Assembly (NCBI GenBank): GCA_038496675.1
Contig: CM076658.1
Coordinates: forward strand, 8,585,939-8,649,938
Reading direction: 5' to 3'
Length of the DNA: 64,000 nucleotides
Source: Rachycentron canadum
Taxonomy: Eukaryota; Chordata; Actinopteri; Carangiformes; Rachycentridae
The notes under the pieces are model-generated. The model was not told where the DNA came from and did no database searches. It saw nothing but the letters and a program-made list of their open reading frames with translations. The position numbers and the translations under genes were made by a program. Below are positions 27,285 through 40,700 of this stretch, piece by piece. Each line of letters begins with the position of its first letter. The stretch's first letter is position 1.

Positions 27285-27290
27285 TTTATT
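27285..27290 (-). terminator. arhgef7: polyadenylation signal, arhgef7 long isoform
   Basis: TTTATT on the plus strand reads AATAAA on the transcript strand, about 690 bases after the exon 21 stop. It is the first canonical hexamer I noticed after that stop. Cleavage would fall near 27265-27275, about 0.5 kb before the next promoter-like block. The downstream GU-rich element was not assessed. Confidence 0.5.
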
Positions 27291-27982
27291 TTCTCCCAAA
27301 GGACACAGGCTCATCTTTTAGCAGTATTTACATCATACAGTACCAATTCAATATCTGTACAATTCCCTTTGGATGACCAGGAATAAAGTTAAACCGCAAA
27401 AGTGGTCAAACAATAGAGAGGACAGAAAAGATTAGCTTCCTGGTACAAGGGAAAGAGACCCCCAAAAAATGAATTCATAAAAAAATTAAATAATAATATG
27501 AGAGGTTATGAAATAGCATGGTTCAAGTTTAGACTTGTCCAAGACCTTTGCAAACATTAACACCATTAATGTACTATTTATGTACCACCGGACAGAGTCC
27601 TGATAAATGATTGTAAACAGAGGGAGAGGATCTCTCCTCAGTTGTCTTCCAGCCAAACACAGTGAAAGTGGATGTTGAGGTGATGGAAGTGTGTGACTTC
27701 CTCACCTTCTTGCTTGGTGTTCAAGGAATGTTACTGTGGAATATATGTTGAGAAGGTTCAGCATTACGTCCCAATGATTCTTGTCAGAAAGAAGGGGCAG
27801 TAATGACACCTGTCTCACACAAGCACACAATCACTTGTTTACAGATCCACTCTTGTCCACACTCACACAACCAGCTGTCAATGATGTATGCAAACATGTG
27901 CATTTCACACACAGTCCAAGCAAGTCAACACACATACATGCTCTAATTTCAAAGATTCTGATTGAGATGGTGCACAAGAGCC
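27286..27982 (-). other. arhgef7: arhgef7 long-isoform 3' UTR (inferred)
   Basis: This is sequence between the exon 21 stop and the AATAAA. It has no other gene signal. It includes a short (GT)n at about 27195-27208 just beyond the predicted end. The extent is inferred from the hexamer only. Confidence 0.5.
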
Positions 27983-28105
27983 TCAAAGGTTGGTCTCATC
28001 CCATGTTGGGTCATTCATGCTCTTTAAAACCCTCCTCACAACCTTTTCTAGATCCTTTCGTGCTCTCTGCTCCTCCTCCAGTGACCTCTTCATCTTCTTA
28101 TTATC
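27983..28105 (-). CDS. arhgef7: arhgef7 exon 21: coiled coil and PDZ-binding C-terminus
   Basis: The exon is 123 bases including a TGA stop at 27983-27985. It reads [20 protein letters not shown], then [20 protein letters not shown]. The heptads form the PIX trimer. The final ETNL is the PDZ ligand bound by Shank and Scribble in mammals. It is almost unchanged from mammals. Confidence 0.96.
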   Translation of the reverse strand, partial: DNKKMKRSLEEEQRARKDLEKVVRRVLKSMNDPTWDETNL

Positions 28106-29507
28106 CTGTTGTGGAAAATAGATATGTAACTCATGTTGCTGTATAACAGATTTAAAGAAGACATTTTATCCACTTGTCTCAACCTAAAGCTAAGGTGATA
28201 GCATCATTAGTTCAAGTACTGTGAAACATCTCATGTTTCAAACTAACAGAAAAACCTAACCCATTAAAAAAAGGTAAATGCAAATTGAATTCCACTTTAC
28301 TAACATTATGCCTATGCTTGACTCAGCAAACATTTTTATCATCAACTTCACATTATACATTAGATAAATCACACCATGATAATCATTATAAAACATTCAC
28401 CTGTTTTAGCTCCTGAACCTCATCCCTCAGGGCGTAAACCACATCCACCAGGCTCCTTTAAGACAGTAAGAATTACAGGTCAGCACATCATCAGGTCTTT
28501 AAAAAAACTCACATGCATATATATATGCTGCAAAAGTTTATACATCATTTTAGACACATCTCTAGGAATGGATCACTTCACAGTTAGTATGAGAAGAAGG
28601 AACAATTATATCAACCTGAATTTCATTGTACATATGGGTAGATGAGGCATTTATTAAGACACACTTGATCTCCTTGATGAAGATGTGAGCCTTTCCTATT
28701 AGCTCAGAGCAGTAGCATAAACCAAAAGGTTTACTATTAATGACATTTTGAGTTGCAGTAGACATGAAGTATTTTACCTTTCACCATTTCATCCAAACCA
28801 AATCCTATTTTTTTAAAAACCTAAGATCCAAATATAGTCCCTCACTTTTATTAATGGGTTATTTTTACATGTCTAATATTTACTTTTGAAAATATGCTAT
28901 ATACATACATATATGCTTACTATATCCTGCTAACAAGTTCTCAGAGCCTGACACAGCTTATCCTCCTCTATGCTATAGAGCTCCACTCATTTTTTATGAT
29001 GGCTTTTTAAAAATCTGAGTCTTCAGTAGGAGTGGATGTGTGACCAAATTGGGAAATGGAAGAGGAATAAAGCATTTTGGCTTGCTTGTGGACTTTAAAG
29101 TAGGTGTAAAGAAAATGATAAAGGACAGAGGAGAAGCATATCATGTTACTTACGCTGCACTCTGGCCGTTGCGACTGGGATCCTCCACAAGGACTTTCTG
29201 CTCACCAGGGATGATCACATGCAGCCCTGTTTCCCTTCGAGGCCCTGTTCCAAAACACAAGAGCACTCAACACTTGGTTCCTGCTGTTGTCTCACCTTGT
29301 AGTAAGAGTCAGTACTTAGTTGTCTCTAGTATATTACTTTTTCAGTCCACAGTCTAAACTTCTTTATTGGAAAGGCTGACAGCATCAAAGACAGGCAAAT
29401 GTACACCACAACTGGCAGTAGTAGTGTGTTAGTCATGCACAGAGAAGATATGAGACAAGAGCCAAAGAACGGTGAAAGGAAATGAGAAGCTGTGGAGATA
29501 TCTGGCC

Positions 29508-29541
<34 letters not shown>

Positions 29542-32500
29542 CCATTCATTCATAATAACAATTCTGTCGATCTGAAATTAATGAATACTCCATCATCTTC
29601 CCCAAATGAAAACACACACCAAACAATTGAGTCTGCAGTTCTAAGAAATCACCAGAATGCCAGCTTCTACCAAATGACAGATTTATTCAAAACTCATAAT
29701 ACAGCGTTTGGGACTTGAACACTTCAGCAGTGTAGAACAAATACACTGAAGGCGCTGTTTGCAGACAAGACATGGTCACATGTGTGAACTGAATACAGCA
29801 TTAGAGCACACAGAGAGAATGTTGGTCAAAGACAGTTAGTCTCTTCACCCTGCCTGTCCCACAGTTTGACTTAGTTTCTTCAATCACAGAATACACCTGT
29901 CACAAAGTATAGCACATGATGTAAGGACAGAGATATTCTTAGCTCAAATACTCATAGAAGGTAGAATGGAATTTTTTTTTTCTTATTCCATGACAACTAT
30001 TATTTACAGAAAGGGAAACTATGTGCTCTTCATATTTCAAGTCCGCTCTGACAGTATTCTGAGATTGAATGAATAGTTCACATAGAAATCTTCCCATATA
30101 ATCATGGTCTCTTTTTGTTTGTTTTTTTTTGTTGTTGTTGTTGTTTTTACCCTCAATGCTTTCAAAACACCAAAGGTGAGCATTTACACTACGAATGAGC
30201 ATTTACTTTACAGTAACACTGAATACTTAAGCCTACCTTAAGGACTATATCATACACACTCTAGGTAGACGACAAAAAGTACAGAATTTAACATATTCTA
30301 ACCCCCCCACCCCCACCCCACCCACTGGCCCATTACATGATTGTGCAAAATAATTCAAAACACTTCATGTTATAATTTCAGTGTAAACTTTGATACAGAC
30401 CAATAAAATGTAAAAAAAGAAAACAAATGATTCTTCCAGGGATCATTTTGTAAACATTGACATACAGAATAATATATAAATAAAAATGCCTGTATACAAA
30501 ATAATGAATACAATAAAGAAATCCTTTCAGAAACATTAAATAGTACTGTAACATGGACCGATATATTCCATATGTCACTCACATTGCTTACTGTAAGATG
30601 AGATAGACTCTAAGTGGATGCCAAACTGTACTTTTAATACCAACACTGGAAAAATACTTCTTCATAAAAATAGTCATTAATGCAAGATAGTATGGGAAAC
30701 TTCACGAGCCAGTCCACACACGGGTATGTCTGGCTTATGAGGCTGTATATGTGCCAGTTTGTTGTGACACAAGCGATATTATTTTTTGACATTAACACGT
30801 CAACAGCTACACCTTAAAGAAGTGGTGCAAAATTTTGGAAAATGGGCTCATTCACTCTCTCAGTGATGGTTAGATAAAAAGATTGATACTGCTCTCATGT
30901 CTGTAAAGTAAATGTTACGCTAGAGCTGGTTAGCTTAGCTTAGCATAATGAGTATACTGCTAGCCTAGGTAGTTTAAACTGATGGGTTATTTTCTGCTCT
31001 CCTGGCACATAACTAGAATATTAAAGGATTAGAGTAAATATACTTCTTTGCCGAACCTTCACCCGGCTTCAGATTCATATTTGCTAACAGGTATGAGAGT
31101 GGTATCAATCTAACTCTCAGCCAGAAAGCTGTTCAGCAAATTTCCCAAAATGTCAGACTATTCCTTTAACAAGCAGGAGACATATTTATATGAAAGAAAT
31201 TCAATTTGTGTTCAGGACTGTAGCTGTATTTGGTTGTAGTTTACAGTTAATCGGTGTCTGACTGGCATGCTATGCTTGAATCTATATGATTCTATTTATT
31301 CAATTAATGGAGTAGCTTGAGATTGAAAACGTAGTGTAAATGCAACCCTGTGGAACCACTGACAGACAGCAACATTACTGGATCTAAGATCAGCATTTAA
31401 AGGATGATGCTTAGGAGACTACAAAACACAGTAAATGATTAAAATGTTAACTTAAAAGGGCCAGTTCACCAAAAACACACACACAAAAAAAAATCCATAT
31501 TATTTCACTTCTCTCTAGCAGCGTTGTCTAGTCATGCAGATAGCTTTCCAGGGCTTACTGCTTCCCACCACAATGGATGAGAGTGGAATTTCATTTCCTA
31601 TGCTCACAAGTCTGAAAGGATAAATAAAAAGAACATCCCACAATGTGTCTTTAATGAACACCCTTTGAACAAATGTTCATACAGACCACATATTTGTTCA
31701 GAGGATATCATTCCAACTACAATTGGAGTCGGTGAAGTGATTACTCAGTGTAACAGAACTGTTTCTTCAAAAAAAACAATTTTTTTAAAATGTAATTTTT
31801 GGTGTGATTGCCAGATTTGAATTATATCCTTCCAAACGACATTACAGCAGAAGATGAAATATCTAAAATTAAATCTAAAAACCAGGACAAATAAAACCAA
31901 AACTTTCTGCACAGCCAGATACTACAAGAGGCAAGTGTGAAAATGTATCTTTTGTAATGTGGGTGAACAGACCCTTAAATTCACCATTCGTAGTCCACTA
32001 GCTTTTATCCAGTTTGTAAAAGCCTGACTAGACAGTGAGTTGTATGTGATGATCTCCTCTTTCTGTAGCAGCAACTACGGACTGAGTTTCACAAGCTATT
32101 ACTGTTACCAAGGACTTTGAATATTCAGCAGTGGTCTGGTTATGTTGGACAGATTTCTGCTTAGGGCTGGCAAAATGAATTGACCTTCAAATTATGAAAA
32201 CAGCAATGGTATAGGATGCTAGGAATTTGGATATTACATTTGCATGCTGCTATATTATCAGGCAACAGGGGGCATATGTGCCTGAATCTGTGTGTGCGCG
32301 TGAGTCGCATCTGTGCTATGTTTGAGCATACATACTCTAAAAACACATACTGGAAATAAGTAGTACATGGTAAATAGAATATACTCGTTCCTGAATTACA
32401 TCTGAATATCAGACAGGAAAAGCTCAGTCCCCATCTCTCCCTCCCCTGGGTTCCATATTCCACTCCCGACATCCCTCTGCTCTCTGCTAAGAGAGTCCGC

Positions 32501-35500
32501 CACACTTATGGTCAAACAAGGGGAGTGGTCACATTCAAGATAAATAAAGAAGAATGACCTAACACTTACTGCATGACAACTACAGAAAGAGAGGAGGCAC
32601 ATAAAAGGGAAAGTGGCAAAGGCAACAGGGAGATGCTTTAAACATCTTTGAACAAACTGTTGAAAAATAAATAAAACTAAATAAGTTAACAAAAAAATGA
32701 ATATATAATATAAAATAAAATAAATAGATAAATTAAAAAAATCTAGTTTCCTTTAATTCATTGAAGGTAAAAGAGGTAAACGTGCTGTACGTTACATGTA
32801 CGTGTACAGTACAGCGTGGCAGTACTGTACGTTCTTTAGTTCTGGTGAGAGATGCAGCTCTTGCGCGGCACTGAACCCATCCTGTAACTGTGGGTGGTCC
32901 AGATGGAGTCATAGTCAGAGTCCTCCGAAAGGTCAGAGGTCAATTCTGGCCGTGACACACTGCTACGGCGGCCCGGCGAGTCCACACAGGACCGGTCCAC
33001 GTCAGCCAGCACGTGGTTGTGCATCAGGTCAGTGCCCTGCCAGGCTGGGTGGAGGTCGGGCCAAGGTGAAGGTGATGTTGCGAATGTAGATGGGGGAAAT
33101 GTTGGGGTGAAGGAGGAGGGTTGGCGGTGCGAAAAAGGAGGATGTAGCATACGCAACACGCAACAAATGGCAAATTATAAAACCAATGAGATGGAGGATG
33201 AGATGATGGAGCAAATCAGAAAACATGGAGAAAATTGTAGAACAATAATTGATGAAAAAAAGATAGAAGGAAAACCAGGTAAACCAGAGCAATGCCAAAG
33301 AGTGAGGAGTGGAGGAGAGACAGACAGAAGAAAAGATACTGTTAGAAGGATCAGTTCAGAATACCAGTGTTAAAGAAAGCCATAGAATATAGCTATAGTC
33401 ATTGCAAAGACAGCGCGCTCCAGTATGAACCTCTTCTTTCGTGCATGAACATGTGAGTAAAACTTGGTGTTTTCTTACTGGAGTTCAGAGTCTGCCTGGT
33501 TTTGGCGCTGGTGCAGTATGCCTCAATAACTTTCAGGATCTGGGCATCTTCTTCCAAAGCTGCTGTACCTGAGAGCAAGAGGGTGCAAATAAGTCACAAG
33601 CTCATGTCTCTCTGATCTGTGCTCACTGCTTTCATCCTAGTACAAGCATAAATTACACCATTACCACCACAAACATTCAAAGAATAGGCCGGAAGCTAGA
33701 GCCGGCAGACAGTTAGCTTCATCTAGCTATGCATGCATATTTTGAACTGTACACAAACACAGATGTGATGTCAAACTATTCCTTCAACATGAATAGTTAA
33801 AGAAAAGGGTTTTTGAGTTCAACACACACTCTCAAAAAAAGGAAAGACTCTGAACATACTCTTCCTCAAGGCAAATTCCTCCTCAGACTGTTTTCTCTCA
33901 GGCTTGCGCTTTGGAAGGAGTTTCTTCACACTCTTAGGACTTTTACTTAGATCCTGTGAATTTGAAAACTTGGTGAAAATTTGAAAATCCACACAAAGTA
34001 CATTACACACACAAAAAGATGTCCAAAAAAACCCACTCCCTCACCTCCTTGTAGCAGAGGGCAGCAGAGGGCCGCAGCGGGGGTGCAGGCCGCAAGCAGC
34101 TCAGGCTCCAGGGTTTGGGGGTGTTGGGTGGTTCCAGTGGACCCCACATCATCGTGCTGTGAGATGTTCCATGGGAGGAGGGGTGAGGAAGGGTGTGGTA
34201 GGTGGGGGCCACTGTCATGGCCCTCCCCTCAGCGTGCCGGGATGGTGTAAGGGGGTGAGATGGGAGCTGAGGAATGAAACAGCAAGGCTTGTTTAATGGA
34301 CAGCTCTGCTGATCCATAACTGCAACCTGGAAACATGTAAATGGACCTACACACTCTACAGTACGTTCACTATGTATTGAACACACTTTACAATTAAAAA
34401 GTGAAACCTGGTGGTTTATTTGCATCCATTAGGAAGAGAGGTTCTGTAGTACTGTTTGTTTGAGCGCACACTTACGCAGTCAAATCAGTTTTTGTTGTGT
34501 TTTAAATACAACTTTAATGCCATCTTAATGTCCCTTGTCCCACCTTAATGTATTTACATGACCATGTAAAGAACCTGCCTTGCCTTACTCTTTATTGTTT
34601 AAGAACTCCATTGTTTGGGAATATAAATGATTCAAATACATCTTTTAAACAAACATCTTTTCTAATGTAATGTAATGTAATGTTTCAGTGTACCAGTCAG
34701 AGCGAGCCTTGTTCTCGTGATCCAACTGTTTGTCACTAACCAAAACAAAGAAATCCAGTAGGCCTCACAAAGCAGATAATAATGGTCAAAAAAATAAATA
34801 AATAAATAATGGTTACGGCTATTGGCTGATTTTGTGAAATGCAGCTGCCTTGGAGAAATGCTAGCTTTTGTCACACATTTGAACTGAGGAGTTCAGTAAT
34901 ACATTCCTATACCCCAGGTACATCCTGCAGCACCTCCTGGGGATCCCAATGCATTTACAGGCCAGACAGGATGTGTAACCCCCTTCTGTGTGCACTCTAT
35001 CCTGCATCCCACAGCATATTCCCAGTTGGACTAACCCAAAATACCTCATGATTTGGAACAACAAATCTCTTTAACTGAGGTCCTGCAGATTGATTTCAGA
35101 ATTTTTCGTTTATTTTTCAGACAGTTACCTCCACCAATATGCAAGCGGCCTATTGATCGTTATTCAATCGGTAAGGCTGAATGTTCTTAAAATGCAGTTG
35201 TGGATTACAGCCATTCTAGTAAAAGAAATAAATCCCTTAAAACAAATCTATACAGTCATTTAACATGACTGCTACACATGATGTGAACCAGCCTCATGTG
35301 GCTTATTGATTTCAGGGTTCACACTGTAAAATGGGTGAAAAATCAACATTGGTTTGTAATCAGTAACTCCTGACCGTGTGGCAGGGAACAGTGAGTGGTT
35401 TGTGGCTGGGTGCTGTGGCTGTTGTGTGTTTGATCTGTCTGGTCAGGTGCTCCACCCAGTCCTGCAGGTCCTGCTGGTTGGTGCACACCACGTGAAGACG

Positions 35501-37706
35501 GTCAAACATTGTGCCTACAGGGACAGAGACAGTGTTGCTGGAGGTGTTAAATTTAACTGAAATAAACTCTGCATCTTACTCATCTCATGAAGTCTTACCA
35601 TTGAGTTCAAAAGCATTTTTATGGGCTTCACTGTCTTCCAGTTTAGTCACAGTCATACTGGCTAGGGGCAATTTTCCCTGCAGAGGGAAATAATCAGATT
35701 AGACACAAGACATGGGAGAAATTAGCTCTCATCCACTATGTTATGTACAGTTTTTAACATGAGATTTATCTGAAATATTGTTGATTACTTACCTGAAATA
35801 TGAAGCCACTCATCCTGGGACTGGCAGACAACATGAGGAGGACGTGGGGGAAGAGCATGAGGTACCGCTCACTCTTCTCCTGACAAACAGGAAGAGGTAA
35901 ATGTAGAGCCAGTAAACACAAGAAGCAGTAAATACAAGACAATTATTGTGCTAGCCAGTTTGTATATCACAACTCTGTTATGGAAACACAACTGAGGCTC
36001 AGTTTATAGTTTTACATCAAGTTTGGTCAAACAAAAATAAGCCACTTCTCCTCACTTAAAATTAATGACATGTACGAAATAACGAATAGTTCTTTATCTC
36101 TGTGACTGGAAAACAAAGTCTTCTCACACGTCAAGTTCTCTATAATGCTACTATAATAAAAAGAACGTTACTGTTTGAATTAGTTAAATGACATTAAAGC
36201 CTTTGTAATCCACGCATTGTGATATTATATTCATATCTAATGTCTATATATGAAGCGCAGGCGAAGGAGGTAGATGGTCCTCATACCTCTGAGCCAGGAC
36301 TCTGGACTAAGACCTGGCTCATGTAGAGCACAGAGCCCAGGGTCTTGATGTCATCTCCCTCCCACAGCCGAATGGACTCAGTGAGAATCTGCAGCTCCAG
36401 CTCCTTACGCTTCCTCACCTCCTGGCACTGAGCCTGGCATGATGGGAAAAGACAACTGCTTAAAGTCCTGTGGTGAGTTCATCTCACTTCAAGTCTGGTT
36501 ACGAGCTACATCTGACAGGACAGGAAGTATTTTCTGCTTACAGACAGATTTTTGAAAGACGCCATGCACTTCTGAATGTCTGGCCTGTCAGGAAAACTCT
36601 CCTGAAAGAAAAGAAATATTTTGGTTATCATAACATAACATCACATCCAGATGAAATGTGTATACACAGACACACACCTCCATGTGCCGCTCCAGCTCTT
36701 TGAGTAGGGTCGGATATTTGTCGATTCTCATGAAGGGTTTACTAAGGCCTGTGGTCAGGGTGAGGATCCCAGGGCTGACTGCACCCCTCCCCTCCATGAA
36801 CTCCCCTAATACTTCACTGCAAGAAGACAAAGAGAGACAACATGGGTATTTGTTTGTCTTATCGGGCAACCGTCATGACATTGCAATGATTTTCTCTACA
36901 TCACAAACAGCATCAACGCATGGATCAGTTCTGATCACTCTTGCAAGGCTCTGGATGTTTCTATGGTCCCTGTTTGAAGAATTGGTTAATATAGGTTTAA
37001 TTTTAGAAATGATTTTTTTTTAAAACTTTGCACTGAAAGGCCTCTTGCACAGTTATAGCTTTTTCTCTCTCCATTGGTTAATAGTCTATACAAATTAAAA
37101 CACTGCCTCATCTGCAGTTGTGCTGATCATGGGAAGTAGACTGCAAAGTATGCACTTTGTGTCCATGATAGTTGCCACAGTCAGCAAACAGCAGGTAACT
37201 ACAACTGTAACACAAACTCTACAATAAAACCTGTCCCTTCTTTTTTTACACTAAATAAACACAATACAATTACACTGACAGTGTAACGTGAAAACTTACA
37301 TCTTTTTCCATGTGTTCAGCTGTGTTGTATATAACAGGTTTAAAACACTGGAGAAATCACACTTAATGAAGCTGATGTGTAAACATACCTGTACTGGGTG
37401 AGCACATTTACTGCACATGGGTGGTTGGAGCAGTAACCGACATAAAGAGCTTTCATCTGTGGCATGAGGTTGAGGAAGAAGCCACCCACCCTTTGCTGGC
37501 TTTCTGGAAGCCTGAAGGAAAAAGAGGCTCACACATTAAGGTAAAGATTTAACTGGACAAAGTGATAAGAAAACAGACTGGAGCAGAAATCACAAAATCA
37601 TAATAATATGTTGCTCTTTAAAACAGCATCCCTGTAGTACAGTCAGCCCAACACTAGATGTCTCTCTGCTTATTATGAAACGGTGCAGATGCTGCTGCAG
37701 TGGGGG

Positions 37707-37748
<42 letters not shown>

Positions 37749-40700
37749 ACAGGGAGGGACTAACTTGGTGCACTCCTCCAGTGATTGGACAAGCATCTGC
37801 TGGAAGGTGCTGATCTCCTCGAGGTTTCCCAGAATCAGAGCCACATCTGAGCTGCTCACTCTGGAGAAAAAAATGATCATGAGAAAATCAAAATGGTGAC
37901 GATATAGGATATGTAAAAACATCCAGATTTGTTGCCTGGGAAGCGCAAACAATCTGATTGCTCCAGCTTCCTGTTATACAACAGCCATGCTAAAATAACC
38001 TGGCTCTGATTTGATCAAACTTTATGTGTAAATGTTGTACTTGTCAATGCTCTGAAGAGGTCGCAGGTAGTTTGTCAGGAGGCTCTGAAGGTCCTTGGAA
38101 TATTCTGTCTCTGTCTCTAAAATGTTTTGCAACACCTGCAATAGAGAAGGGAAAAACATCTCAGAGATATAGTAGCTTTGGTTAAGCAGCTCTGTTATTA
38201 CTCTCACTATTACAGTTAAGACCGTATTCATGCGTTAGTGACACAATTTTTGAGTTAATAAACCACAAAAGCAGTCTAATGTAATTTACTGGAATAGAAC
38301 TGATCAAGTAAAAAATATCTTGATTAGCTCAGAAGCTGATCCTGTAGATATCAATAATACTGGACATGGCATTAATAAGATCAAAACTCCATATGTTTAC
38401 TGTACCAAAATCAAACACCTTAAGAAACAACATAGCACAACAACAATAACAAGCATATTCAGCTTACACTGTATTTATAAAGTGTACAAATTTAGTAATT
38501 ACAGCAAAAGGTCAGCTGGTGAGTAAGTGAAGAGTGTTTTACACATTAATTTATTCATATGCTGTATATCTGATCAGGCATAAATTTAATTTATAGGTTA
38601 AGGATCCCACCACAGAGATCAACTGCTCAACTGCTGTAACTTGTAACCTTGCATCACTCTGTATCTATCGAATCAGAGGTGGGTCAGATGTCTCTGACCA
38701 AGTAACAATGTACCCTGCACCATGACAACTCTGTGCTCATCATGTGATTAAGGCTTTGTGAATGAGACCTGGCCTCAGCTGCAGGAACATTTTTACAAGG
38801 ACACCCACATAGCATTTTAGACAAGAGCGCAATGAGGTGTTCAGAGAGAGCTGTGGTTGAAGAGGCCAATTAGATTTCATACTAGTACTCCTTACAATTA
38901 CTTACAGGCAGGAGAATTTACAAATGCTGAGTGGAGAAAAAGCAGCGATACATACAGAAATTAACTGGACACTAATAAAAAAACAACAACAACAAACAAA
39001 CAGAGACATGAACCTTTTCAACATGATGTTAGAGGAGAAAGGAGTGAGAGAAGAAAGACAAAAACAAGACTTTAACTGTGTAGTTGTGTCCTTACCAGGT
39101 TATAGTAGGTCTTGCTGATTGCAGACGTGTCAAAGCCTTTAGGTGGACTCTTGAGGGTGCCAGACTTAGGAGACACTTGTTTGTCTGGTGCAAAGAAAAA
39201 GAAAAGTAATAAATTAGGACACCAACATTGAACCTGAAGTCATTTATTTCCAAACCACTAAATATCATTTAACAGATCATAGGCAACATTTTTCTGAAGC
39301 TTTATCTGCTGTGCCTACACGTATTTATATTCAAATAATCTCACAACTATAAATAATGTTACAAATGTACTGTGACATGTAATTCCCCAATTATCTGTGG
39401 GTCAAATCTTTAATCTTAAAAAAAAAAAAAAAACTTTACTATTGGTACAAGAAAGAGTCAAAAAATAATTTCTGACATAAATTTTTTAATCACACAACTG
39501 AAAAACTTTTTTAAAACGATTTTAAACCGATGCTCCTACTTCCAAAGTCAGAAATCAAACGTATAATTTGTTGCATAAAGAAATTCTACTGTCTTTAAAT
39601 AAAGTCCCTCTAACGAATCAGGTTTTTAGTGGTTGTTATATTGCACATCAAGAGCACAAAACAGCTTTTACACTGTTTTCAACCCACAGTTAAGCATGTT
39701 TATGCTTTCAGTGTACTTATTAGGATCTGCACTCTTTGGGTAGAACAACAGGCCTTTATGTGTTTGTATTTTTACACTGGCATGCAGCAAAAACATTTCC
39801 TCCTGCAGGATGACAACGATCTAAACTGAACTGCAACAAAAAATTCACCTCCATCAGTTGGGGGAATGAGCAAATTTCTCTAAAATTACCTATACACACA
39901 CATCTTGATAATGGGTCGTTTCACTCACAAAAAAAGTTATCATTAAATTGGTAAAGTAAAGAAATAAATGTCAGTCAGAGAGAGGATCAGACTTTGAGCT
40001 GCCTCTTGCCACAAGGCATCTCAAACAGTTTTACAAGTAAAAAAACAACAAACCACAGCAGCTCTCCAGAGGCAACAGATGTGGGGCTGTGCTATTGTCA
40101 TACGGCCAGAAGAAATAGCAATGACAATGGCAACGACGATGTTGTCAACAATTTAGCAGGTTTGGTCTGAGGGATTTAATCTGTCAAATTGCTCTGTGTT
40201 CAGTAACAGAGGAAACAGGAGCTGGAGACTTTTAATGTGGTTTTGGAGGCAACAGATTTAATGAATCACAACGTTACTGTATTAATATCTCAGTGTAGTG
40301 ATGCCAAGCTTTAAAATAACACAGGGGGTGTCCTATTACCAATCATATTTAATGTACCTGCTGCCCAGAAGAAGCTGATGTACCTACCGGAGCCTTTGAC
40401 CTCACGGACATAGTTGCTAGGAAACCACCCGGTCTTGCCATTGAGGGTTCCCTCCCACCAGCCTCCCTCCTCCTGGCGAGTCACGTTGATGATGTCACCC
40501 TTAGTAAAGGTGAGCTCATCCTCGTTGGTCTGCTGGAAGTTGAAGCGTGCCTTCACCAGCAGCTGCTGCCCACTGTTTTCTGACATGTCCTGACGAACGA
40601 GGGGCAGACGTCACCAAAGAGACAAAGAAGCAAATGGAAATGTAAACAGTGAGTAGTTCAGGACAGATTTGTTATGAAACATTCAACCATTTTGTGAAAA

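Larger units (their letters stand above)
37861..40387 (-). other. arhgef7: arhgef7 introns 5-7
   Basis: These are the intron segments 37861-38040, 38136-39095 and 39185-40387. They are AT-rich with A runs (39419-39434) and no other gene or strong motif that I could see. Confidence 0.7.

Noticed and set aside
32836..33159. Reading the short terminal exon as an independent 107-codon ORF
   Set aside because: The upstream part (before 33044) is intron. The true exon starts at the acceptor CCTCCACCCAG and is spliced to exon 18.
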